Source: Bacillota bacterium (GTDB lineage Bacteria; Bacillota; Bacilli; Alicyclobacillales; SLC66). Taken from it: a stretch of DNA of 5,566 nucleotides. Location: the NCBI GenBank assembly GCA_021821185.1, contig JAKACU010000122.1, positions 1 through 5,566 of the forward strand, in the 5' to 3' direction. Every line of letters starts with the position of its first letter. Position 1 is the first letter of the stretch. Made by a program: the position numbers and the translations under genes. Below, piece by piece: positions 1-5,566 of this stretch. The notes under the pieces are model-generated. The model saw only the letters and a list, made by a program, of their open reading frames with translations. It searched no databases and had not been told where the DNA came from.

Positions 1-321
1 GGGGATATTGCCGGGAAAACGGCCATCTTAATTGATGATATGATTGACACCGCCGGGACCATCGCTCTCGCTGCTGAAGCCCTTATGGAAAAAGGAGCAC
101 GTGAGGTTTATGCGAGTTGTACGCATCCTGTGCTATCACCTCCTGCCGTGGAACGCCTTGAAAAAGCGCCGATTCGCGAGGTTGTCGTGACCAATACGAT
201 CATGATTCCCAAAGAAACGCAATGCAGCAAGTTGATTGTTCTATCGGTTGCAGAAATTATCGCGGAGTCTATTTTGCGTGTGCATGAGATGCGCTCGATC
301 AGTGAATTATTTGATACATGA
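1..321 (+). CDS. prs: Ribose-phosphate pyrophosphokinase (PRPP synthetase), C-terminal part, 5' truncated by window
   Basis: The frame is open from base 1 and ends at TGA 319-321, giving the last 106 residues of a cytoplasmic enzyme that makes PRPP from ribose 5-phosphate and ATP for purine, pyrimidine, His, Trp and NAD synthesis. The PRPP-binding loop DDMIDTAGT is intact at visible residues 12-20. It is followed by the class I signatures CTHPVLS and AVERL, VVTNTI, and a C-terminal helix ending RVHEMRSISELFDT. These closely follow my memory of the B. subtilis Prs C-terminus, so the 3' end is complete and about two thirds of the protein lies upstream of the window. An internal ATG at 40 falls inside the PRPP loop and is not a start. 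pth follows after 27 bp, so co-transcription is likely. In B. subtilis ctc sits between these genes, but here it does not. Confidence 0.97.
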   Translation, partial: GDIAGKTAILIDDMIDTAGTIALAAEALMEKGAREVYASCTHPVLSPPAVERLEKAPIREVVVTNTIMIPKETQCSKLIVLSVAEIIAESILRVHEMRSISELFDT

Positions 322-348
322 TGAAACTACGTTTGGAGGGGCGCATGC

Positions 349-930
349 ATGGCGGCCAAGGTGATCGTGGGCCTCGGCAACCCTGGCGGACAATATGCGA
401 AAACCCGGCATAATGTCGGGTTTATGTGTGTTTCTCAGGCGTTGCAGGAATTGGGGCTGGAGAAGGAAAAACCAAAAGAACGATGGCAGTCGTCTGTCAT
501 TGAGACAACGATCAACGGACAAAAGGTGTTTTTTTTACGACCGTTAACTTTTATGAACAACAGTGGTGAAGCAGTTAAAGCGGCACTATCTTATAGTAAT
601 GCCGATCCAACCAGCGACCTCTTGGTGATCTATGATGACCTTGATCTGCCGACGGGGCGTGTTCGCTTGCGCGTTGCAGGCGGTGCTGGAGGCCACAATG
701 GTGTTAAGTCTATTATATCCCACGTGGGCACAGAAAACTTTAGGCGCATCCGCATTGGCATCGGGAGGCCGCCTTTTGATGTGACCGTAGTCGATTATGT
801 GTTGTCCGCCTTTAGCAAACAAGAATCACCGCTGATCAAACAAGCGATTGAGCAAGGAGCCAAAGCAGCTTTGTTGGCTTGTAAGGACCCTTTTGAGACA
901 GTGATGAATACGTTTAATTTGAAAGCCTAA
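349..930 (+). CDS. pth: Peptidyl-tRNA hydrolase
   Basis: This 193-residue cytoplasmic enzyme cleaves the ester bond of peptidyl-tRNAs released prematurely from ribosomes and so recycles tRNA; it is essential in bacteria. The length is normal for bacterial Pth. Family motifs appear in order: VGLGNPG (6-13), TRHNVGF (19-25), RPLTFMNNSG (64-73), YDDLDLPTG (95-103) and GGHNGVKS (114-121). By alignment with the E. coli enzyme, the catalytic/binding residues Asn11, His21, Asn70, Asp96 and Asn117 are all present. The start ATG 349 follows TGGAGGGG (334-341) by about 7 bp. Another ATG at 345 is out of frame. The B. subtilis orthologue was named spoVC from a sporulation mutant. The last codons carry the -35 part of a candidate forespore promoter for fin. 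A T8 run at 529-536 encodes Phe61-Phe62-Leu63 and does not break the frame. Confidence 0.97.
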   Translation: MAAKVIVGLGNPGGQYAKTRHNVGFMCVSQALQELGLEKEKPKERWQSSVIETTINGQKVFFLRPLTFMNNSGEAVKAALSYSNADPTSDLLVIYDDLDLPTGRVRLRVAGGAGGHNGVKSIISHVGTENFRRIRIGIGRPPFDVTVVDYVLSAFSKQESPLIKQAIEQGAKAALLACKDPFETVMNTFNLKA

Positions 931-941
931 TCCCCATACTA
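912..941 (+). promoter_or_regulatory. Candidate forespore promoter (sigma-G/sigma-F type) for fin
   Basis: GTTTA (912-916) and CATACTA (935-941) are separated by 18 bp. CATACTA fits the sigma-G -10 consensus CATnnTA exactly, and GTTTA fits the sigma-F -35 GYWTA exactly and the sigma-G -35 gnATR at four of five positions. The 18-bp spacing is the usual one for sigma-G. The GG of a sigma-F -10 is missing (CC here), so sigma-G or dual use is more likely than sigma-F alone. The -35 lies in the last codons of pth and the -10 just after its stop. The predicted start near 948 leaves a leader of about 24 nt. In B. subtilis fin is under forespore sigma factor control, which supports the call. It rests on short motifs only. 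Confidence 0.45.
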
Positions 942-968
942 TCAGAAATAGAAAATTGGGGTGTATGG
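932..968 (+). other. Possible RNA hairpins occluding the fin ribosome binding site
   Basis: Two mutually exclusive pairings cover the fin translation start region: CCCCA (932-936) with TGGGG (957-961), and CCATAC (934-939) with GTATGG (963-968). The first pairs the SD-like GGGGTG (958-963) and the second pairs the spacer to the GTG. The stems are short (5-6 bp) with loops of about 20 nt, so stability is uncertain. The 5' arm would be present in read-through mRNA from pth but absent from mRNA starting at the candidate forespore promoter (about 948). Confidence 0.25.
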
Positions 969-971
969 CGT

Positions 972-1205
972 GTGGATATCGTATACTACTGTAAGCACTG
1001 CAAATCGTTTGTCGGTTTTATCGACTCCTCGCAAACGACAGAAGGAGAATTGGGCTTTACCGATCTGACGCTCGAAGAACGGCAAGATTTGCTGCAGTAC
1101 GATGGTGTAGATCATACGCTGTACGTAAAAACAGTGTGTGAAAACTGCGAAGCGGCATTCACCTATCATCCGGAATTGCTGTTGTCCGATACACCGCTGC
1201 AATAG
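972..1205 (+). CDS. fin: Anti-sigma-F factor Fin (YabK family)
   Basis: This 77-residue protein matches the small YabK/Fin family in length, gene position (between pth and mfd) and sequence. Two CxxC pairs, Cys7/Cys10 (YYCKHC) and Cys56/Cys59 (VCENC), form a likely zinc ribbon, and the central LGFTDLTLEERQDLLQY (27-43) resembles the B. subtilis Fin segment. In B. subtilis Fin binds RNA polymerase, inhibits sigma-F-dependent transcription in the forespore and helps the change to sigma-G. The start is GTG 972, with GGGGTG (958-963) eight bases upstream. The ATG at 965 is out of frame and no in-frame ATG precedes the GTG. A candidate forespore promoter lies at 912-941 and a terminator-like hairpin 26 bp after the stop, so fin could be its own short transcription unit inside the cluster. 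The assignment is from family resemblance; activity is inferred. Confidence 0.92.
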   Translation: MDIVYYCKHCKSFVGFIDSSQTTEGELGFTDLTLEERQDLLQYDGVDHTLYVKTVCENCEAAFTYHPELLLSDTPLQ

Positions 1206-1231
1206 CGGGATAACCATGGGAATGAATTATA

Positions 1232-1266
1232 AAAATCAGCCTTCGCGCCATGCTAAGGCTTGTTTT
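1232..1266 (+). terminator. Intrinsic terminator-like hairpin between fin and mfd
   Basis: AGCCTT (1238-1243) pairs with AAGGCT (1255-1260). Inside the stem, G1245-C1253 and C1246-G1252 extend it past one mismatch. Outside, an A-tract (1232-1235) faces a T-tract (1263-1266) across a T-G wobble and one mismatch. The 3' arm leads into TTGTTTTG, giving the stem plus U-run layout of a Rho-independent terminator, possibly working in both directions. The U-run is interrupted by a G and the GC core is short, so termination is probably partial. That fits a need for some read-through into mfd, for which I see no strong promoter. The remainder of the 1206-1291 gap holds nothing else convincing. Confidence 0.5.
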
Positions 1267-1278
1267 GCAGTTAGGGTC

Positions 1279-1285
1279 GGGGGGA
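1279..1285 (+). promoter_or_regulatory. SD-like site deciding the mfd TTG start
   Basis: GGGGGGA (1279-1285) lies six bases before TTG 1292. It is an imperfect Shine-Dalgarno (it would need G-U pairs with the 16S tail) but the spacing is right. The upstream ATG 1250 has no purine-rich site before it. AAGG (1255-1258) before TTG 1265 is a weaker alternative. Confidence 0.5.
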
Positions 1286-1291
1286 TATCGG

Positions 1292-4200
1292 TTGCGGGAT
1301 CTGGTTCAATACTTCGCTAGTACGGGAGAAGTTTCCCAGGTGATACAGGGCTTTCACTCTGGCGTCTCTCAACAGTCTATTTCGGGACTATCCGGTTCCG
1401 CAAGGAATTTGCTCTATGCCACACTGCTTGAACAGGGCTTTGGCATCGTCATTGCAGCGCACTCGATGCAGGCGGCACAAACGATTGCCTCTGATTTGTC
1501 GGAACTGCTTGGTGAAACCGATGTGCTGGTATTTCCTGAGCGTGAAGCGACACACAGTGATTTATTCGCTTTTAGCCCGGAACTGTCAGCGCTTCGCATG
1601 CAAGCTTTGCGAGCCTTGCAGGAAAAAACGGCACGCGTGCTCGTGACTACCATCAGGGGATTGCGCCAACCTGTAGTCTCTAAAGACAGACTGCTTGAAG
1701 CGTTGATCCCAATAGAACTAGGACAAACTGTGGATTTGCGCGATATGGCAGAGCGACTGATTACCATGGGTTACGAACGTGTAGACCGCGTTGAGACCAA
1801 AGGACAGTTTTCGTTACGCGGAGGCCTTATCGATATCTATCCGCTTGCCGGTCAGCCTATCCGTGTCGAATTGTTTGATGTGGAAGTGGACTCCATACGG
1901 TATTTTGATGCGGAAACTCAGCGCTCTTTGGATAAAGTTACGAAAACGGTCATTTGGCCGGCCCGTGAAATCGTTGCGTCACATGCTCAGCTAATGGCTG
2001 CGGCAGACCGTTTGCAAGATCGCTTGGATAAGTTTTTAAAAAAGGCCAAATCAACCGAAATGGCCGAGAAACTGCGAGCGTATTTTTCCCGTGACATTGC
2101 GCGGATGCAAGAAGGGATACATTTTCCGGGGCTGTTGCGTTATGAGAGGCTGATTGACCAAAGACAAGCGGTCCTGCTTGATCATATCGCTCATGATTTT
2201 ATCGTAGTCTACGATGAACCAAGCCGCTTGCGTGAGACGATGGAGCGCGTGAGCCGCGAAGACGCTGAGTGGGTGACAGCTGCCTTAGAGCACGGTGAAT
2301 GGCTGCCTGATTTGACAGAATCTGTAGACGTAGAGCGAATCTTTTCGCGAGCATCTTCACGCCAGCTTTTTATGAGCCTTTTTGCAAGACACGTCGCGGG
2401 TACGCCTTCCGTGCGCTCTGTCAACATAACGATGCATACGATGCAACAATTCCATGGGCAATTACCTTTATTAAAAACAGAAATTCAGCGCTATAAGAAG
2501 GCGCAAAATCATATCGTTTTTCTGGCGGGATCTGTTGACCGCGCGGAGCGTCTGGAACGGGTTTTGGAGGATTTTTCTATTGCGGCGGAGCGGCGTGAAC
2601 ACTTTGAGCCTAACGTATCGCTGCCGCAAATTATTATAGGAAACTTGGTAAACGGATTTGAAATTCCCTCAGGCAAATTGGTTGTCATTACAGAAAATGA
2701 AGTCTTTGTCAACAAGCGGCGAGCTCGGCGCATGCACACCGATGTCTCAGAAGCTGCCCGAATCAAGAGTTACCAGGACTTGCATGAAGGCGATTATGTC
2801 GTTCATATCAGCCATGGCATCGGACGTTACATGGGTATTGAAACGCTTGTGGTCGATGGGACGCATCGCGATTACCTGCACCTAAGGTATGCAGGCAATG
2901 ATAAGCTGTATGTTCCTGTCGAACAGATTAATCAGGTGCAAAAGTATCTGGGCAGTGAAGAGCGTGAGCCGCGTGTCACGCACTTGGGCGGTTCGGATTG
3001 GGCGCGCACCAAAAGTAAAGTGCAAAAATCGGTTCGAGACATTGCGCAAGACCTGATCAAATTGTATGCGCAGCGTGAAGCAACGCCAGGTCATGCTTTT
3101 CGGCCAGACACAGAGTGGCAGCGCGACTTTGAGGCCATGTTTGCCTACGAAGAAACGCCCGATCAATTGCGAGCTATTGCGGAAATCAAAAAAGATATGG
3201 AGCGCGCTCGCCCAATGGATCGCTTATTGTGCGGCGATGTTGGCTACGGGAAAACCGAAGTTGCACTGCGCGCGGCGTCTAAAGCTGTATTTGACGGCAA
3301 ACAGGTGGCCGTTTTGGTCCCTACGACGATTCTGGCACAGCAGCATTATGAAACGTTTAAGGATCGATTCGCCGGTTTTCCAGTGGCTGTGGAAGTCTTA
3401 AGCAGGTTTCGGACGAAAAAGGAAGCAGCCCAGGTAATTGAAGGGAGCAAAAATGGCTCTGTCGATATCGTTATAGGAACACACCGCCTGTTACAAAAAG
3501 GTTTGCAGTTCAAGGATCTCGGCCTGTTGGTCGTCGATGAAGAGCAACGCTTCGGTGTCACGCATAAGGAGCGTTTAAAACAGATACGTCATAATGTTGA
3601 TTGTCTAACATTAACTGCAACGCCCATTCCGCGAACGTTGCACATGTCTATGGTGGGTGTCCGGGATTTGTCCATCATCGAAACACCGCCTGAGAACCGT
3701 TTTCCTGTACAAACCTATGTGGTAGAATATAGTGACGTTCTGCTCAAAGAAGCGATCGAACGAGAGATCGGGCGGGGTGGACAAGTGTATGTCTTGTACA
3801 ACCAGGTCAATGGGATTCAGTCGATCGCCGATCGTGTCCTGCGCCTGATACCTGAAGCGCGGGTGGCCGTGGGGCATGGTCAGATGGAAGAAGATGAATT
3901 GGAGCAGGTCATGCTGGGGTTTTTACAAGGGGAAACAGACGTGCTTGTCTCTACCACGATTATCGAGACGGGGCTTGATATTCCGAATGTAAACACACTC
4001 ATCGTCTTTCATGCTGACCGCATGGGATTGTCACAGTTGTATCAACTGCGGGGTCGAGTCGGCCGTTCTAATCGCATTGCGTATGCCTATTTCACGTATC
4101 AGCCTGACAAAGTTTTGTCCGAGGTTGCGGAAAAAAGGCTTCAGGCGATTAAAGAATTCACAGAATTAGGAAGTGGATTTAAGATTGCCATGCGGGATTT

Positions 4201-4819
4201 GGCCATTCGGGGGGCAGGGAACTTGCTCGGTGCTGAGCAGCATGGTTTCATCAGCTCAGTAGGTTTTGACATGTACTCGGATATGTTAGCCGAGGCTGTA
4301 CGGGAACTGCGTGGCGAAGTAACGGAGAAGAAGCCGGAACCAAACGTGGAAGTTAGTGTTGAAGCATACATACCTGATGAGTACATCGCGGATCCGATGC
4401 AAAAAATTGAAATGTACAAAAAGTTTGTGGCTGTTAGCGCACCGCCGGATGTGGATGATTTGCATGAAGAGTTGGAAGATCGTTTTGGCGAAGTGCCAAG
4501 CTCTGTGCTCAATCTGTTGTCTGTGGCACGTATACGGGCTTATGCCTATCTTTACGACTTGGCGTCTGTTGTCAAGCAGAACAATAAAATGGTCATCACA
4601 TTTCGGCCGGAACAAACGGCTAGTCTGTCTGGGGCAGGCTTAGTGTCGTTAAGCACCCTGACACCCCGTATCAGTTTGTCTGCATCGGATGGCGGTTACG
4701 CGATTGTCCTTGACGGACGCATGTTGAATGATGAGCAGTTGCTGGCACTGACAATCAAAGTGCTGGAGGCGCTAAAAAAGGTTTTTCAGGTGCAGGAGGA
4801 GTTGCAAAATGCAAATTAG
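1292..4819 (+). CDS. mfd: Transcription-repair coupling factor Mfd
   Basis: This is a cytoplasmic DNA translocase that pushes or removes RNA polymerase stalled at lesions and recruits UvrA for nucleotide excision repair. From TTG 1292 the product is 1175 residues, against about 1177 in B. subtilis. Domains in order: UvrB-homology region (about 20-210, with GLSGSAR at 32-38 and SLRGGLIDIYP at 174-184); linker domain; CarD-like RNA polymerase-interacting domain (about 491-560, GDYVVHISHGIGRY); RecG-like motor with Walker A GDVGYGKT (648-655), DEEQ (749-752), TATPIPRT (775-782), STTIIETGLDIPN (887-899) and QLRGRVGR (918-925); the TRG translocation motif RDLAIRGAGNLLGAEQHG (968-985); and the regulatory C-terminal domain to 1175. 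All ATPase motifs are intact. The in-frame ATG 1250 would add 14 residues lacking family support and lies in a terminator loop. The next gene overlaps the stop by 11 bp. Confidence 0.97.
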   Translation: MRDLVQYFASTGEVSQVIQGFHSGVSQQSISGLSGSARNLLYATLLEQGFGIVIAAHSMQAAQTIASDLSELLGETDVLVFPEREATHSDLFAFSPELSALRMQALRALQEKTARVLVTTIRGLRQPVVSKDRLLEALIPIELGQTVDLRDMAERLITMGYERVDRVETKGQFSLRGGLIDIYPLAGQPIRVELFDVEVDSIRYFDAETQRSLDKVTKTVIWPAREIVASHAQLMAAADRLQDRLDKFLKKAKSTEMAEKLRAYFSRDIARMQEGIHFPGLLRYERLIDQRQAVLLDHIAHDFIVVYDEPSRLRETMERVSREDAEWVTAALEHGEWLPDLTESVDVERIFSRASSRQLFMSLFARHVAGTPSVRSVNITMHTMQQFHGQLPLLKTEIQRYKKAQNHIVFLAGSVDRAERLERVLEDFSIAAERREHFEPNVSLPQIIIGNLVNGFEIPSGKLVVITENEVFVNKRRARRMHTDVSEAARIKSYQDLHEGDYVVHISHGIGRYMGIETLVVDGTHRDYLHLRYAGNDKLYVPVEQINQVQKYLGSEEREPRVTHLGGSDWARTKSKVQKSVRDIAQDLIKLYAQREATPGHAFRPDTEWQRDFEAMFAYEETPDQLRAIAEIKKDMERARPMDRLLCGDVGYGKTEVALRAASKAVFDGKQVAVLVPTTILAQQHYETFKDRFAGFPVAVEVLSRFRTKKEAAQVIEGSKNGSVDIVIGTHRLLQKGLQFKDLGLLVVDEEQRFGVTHKERLKQIRHNVDCLTLTATPIPRTLHMSMVGVRDLSIIETPPENRFPVQTYVVEYSDVLLKEAIEREIGRGGQVYVLYNQVNGIQSIADRVLRLIPEARVAVGHGQMEEDELEQVMLGFLQGETDVLVSTTIIETGLDIPNVNTLIVFHADRMGLSQLYQLRGRVGRSNRIAYAYFTYQPDKVLSEVAEKRLQAIKEFTELGSGFKIAMRDLAIRGAGNLLGAEQHGFISSVGFDMYSDMLAEAVRELRGEVTEKKPEPNVEVSVEAYIPDEYIADPMQKIEMYKKFVAVSAPPDVDDLHEELEDRFGEVPSSVLNLLSVARIRAYAYLYDLASVVKQNNKMVITFRPEQTASLSGAGLVSLSTLTPRISLSASDGGYAIVLDGRMLNDEQLLALTIKVLEALKKVFQVQEELQNAN
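4794..4800 (+). promoter_or_regulatory. Strong ribosome binding site for the foldase lipoprotein, inside mfd
   Basis: AGGAGGA (4794-4800) is a near-perfect Shine-Dalgarno eight bases before ATG 4809. It lies in the last codons of mfd, so ribosomes finishing mfd pass directly over it and translational coupling is likely. Confidence 0.85.
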
Positions 4820-5566
4820 ATCGACGATAAAACCGCTTGGTTGGATGGTTACTTCAGCGCTTGCGATCGGTGTGTTGGCTGGTTGCGGCACCGTTAGTGC
4901 AAGTGTGGTTGCTACTTACAATGGCGGCAGCGTTACTCAATCCCAGATGAATACGCAAGTGAATCTCATGAAATTGCTTTATCCTCAACTCAATGCGACC
5001 ACTGCCGTTCAGAAACAGATTCTTACAGAATACATTATATACGATCGCCTGCTCGTCAATAAGGCGCAACAAGCTGGCATCAAAGTGCCGCAAACTCAAG
5101 TAAACAATGTGGTTCTGCAGTGGAAACAAGGCGAGATAGCTCAGGGATTCAGCGGCAATAGTCAGGCATTTGACACAAAACTGCAGTCCCTTAAGCTGAC
5201 CAATGCTGATATCTCGAGTTTGGTGCAAAACCAACTGGTCTTGCAAGCTTACGCAAAGACGCTCGTAAAGACCATTCCGATCTCTCAACAGATGAAGTTT
5301 TATCAGCAGAACTTAGCGCAATTTGCGACGGTGTCAGAACGGGCCATCCTGGTTAAGACCCTTTCTCTAGCGCAAAAATTGCAAAAGGAATTGCAAAACG
5401 GAGGAAGTTGGAAGGTACTGGCTAAGGAGTATTCGCAGGATCCCGGGTCGAAGGACAACGGCGGCGAGTATGCTAATCAAAACCCCACACAATGGGTGAC
5501 GCCGTTTAAAGATCATGCGATGACACAGCCTATTGGACAAATCGGTGCCCCATTCAATTCGACATA
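4809..5566 (+). CDS. PrsA/SurA-like parvulin-domain lipoprotein (peptidyl-prolyl isomerase family), 3' truncated by window
   Basis: The frame from ATG 4809 is open to the window end (252 codons). Residues 1-26 form a lipoprotein signal peptide: Arg4 and Lys8 in the n-region, a hydrophobic stretch WMVTSALAIGV, and lipobox LAGC with Cys26 as the lipidation site. The mature protein would be anchored outside the membrane to assist folding of exported proteins. Residues about 34-170 resemble a SurA/PrsA N-terminal helical chaperone domain. A parvulin-type domain begins at about 175 (RAILVK 178-183, LAKEYSQDPGSKDNGGEY 204-221) and is cut off. The His normally before ILV (as in SHILV) is Ala179, so isomerase activity may be weak or lost and a chaperone role is plausible. 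By hand count the mature part has about 31 Gln but only about 12 Asp+Glu in 226 residues. It overlaps mfd by 11 bp. I leave the symbol empty because PrsA paralogues cannot be separated from this fragment. Confidence 0.9.
   Translation, partial: MQIRSTIKPLGWMVTSALAIGVLAGCGTVSASVVATYNGGSVTQSQMNTQVNLMKLLYPQLNATTAVQKQILTEYIIYDRLLVNKAQQAGIKVPQTQVNNVVLQWKQGEIAQGFSGNSQAFDTKLQSLKLTNADISSLVQNQLVLQAYAKTLVKTIPISQQMKFYQQNLAQFATVSERAILVKTLSLAQKLQKELQNGGSWKVLAKEYSQDPGSKDNGGEYANQNPTQWVTPFKDHAMTQPIGQIGAPFNST

Noticed and set aside
320..410. ATG 321 overlapping the prs stop, opening a roughly 30-codon frame into pth
   Set aside because: It has no SD and runs out of frame through the conserved Pth N-terminus; a chance overlap.
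529..536. T8 run in pth as a possible slippage or frameshift site
   Set aside because: It encodes Phe-Phe-Leu at a position where Pth proteins normally have hydrophobic residues, the frame continues normally on both sides, and no alternative frame product of interest follows.
942..1217. 91-codon minus-strand ORF opposite fin
   Set aside because: It covers fin almost exactly. Fin has two CxxC pairs and family-conserved context, whereas the antisense product shows no known motif.
1205..1233. Sigma-A promoter for mfd with -10 TATAAA at 1228-1233
   Set aside because: No TTGACA-like -35 at the right distance (GCGGGA there) and the TATAAA is better explained as the A-tract leading into the terminator hairpin.
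1216..1320. 35-codon plus-strand ORF (ATG 1216 to TAG 1320) across the fin-mfd gap, a possible leader peptide through the terminator hairpin
   Set aside because: It has only a weak GGGA before the ATG, no recognisable sequence character, and overlaps the mfd start. It would need conservation to be credible.
4141..4615. Overlapping minus-strand ORFs (123 and 109 codons) opposite mfd
   Set aside because: They overlap each other in different frames and are antisense to the conserved TRG and C-terminal region of Mfd; they are by-products of its codon use.
4854..5288. 144-codon minus-strand ORF opposite the lipoprotein gene
   Set aside because: It starts at a TTG with no SD, has no recognisable domain, and lies fully antisense to a gene with clear lipobox and parvulin signatures.

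Overview
The window is a compact, all-plus-strand chromosomal block from a spore-forming Firmicute (class Bacilli or close relatives). The order is prs (3' end) - pth - fin - mfd - parvulin-type foldase lipoprotein (5' part). It matches the Bacillus subtilis neighbourhood prs - ctc - pth(spoVC) - yabK(fin) - mfd - spoVT, with two differences: no ctc (general stress L25-type protein) gene lies between prs and pth, and a PrsA/SurA-like lipoprotein gene directly follows mfd. The presence of fin, a forespore regulator, points to an endospore former. Base composition looks balanced (about half G+C by eye). The exported lipoprotein is very rich in Gln and poor in Asp/Glu, which fits an acidophilic lineage such as the Alicyclobacillaceae. 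That placement is inference, and I cannot name a genus.

Region by region: 1-321 is the C-terminal third of PRPP synthetase, including the PRPP-binding loop. After 27 bp, 349-930 is a full-length peptidyl-tRNA hydrolase. The 41-bp gap 931-971, together with the end of pth, holds a candidate forespore (sigma-G/sigma-F type) promoter for fin (972-1205), which encodes a small four-cysteine anti-sigma-F protein. The 86-bp gap 1206-1291 holds a hairpin with flanking A- and T-tracts that looks like an intrinsic terminator. Mfd, the transcription-repair coupling factor, fills 1292-4819. I place its start at a TTG because the obvious ATG (1250) lies in the terminator loop and because the TTG gives the standard N-terminus. 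The lipoprotein starts at 4809, overlaps the mfd stop by 11 bp and runs off the window end.

The genes do not form one pathway. They combine nucleotide precursor synthesis (prs), rescue of tRNAs from drop-off peptides (pth), developmental control of RNA polymerase (fin), clearing of stalled RNA polymerase for repair (mfd) and extracytoplasmic protein folding (lipoprotein). They look like a conserved housekeeping cluster with a forespore promoter embedded in it. I see no mobile element, CRISPR array, RNA gene or toxin/defence module, and no evidence of a new biological system. The points worth attention are regulatory architecture, the mfd start site, and the loss of an active-site His and the unusual composition of the lipoprotein.
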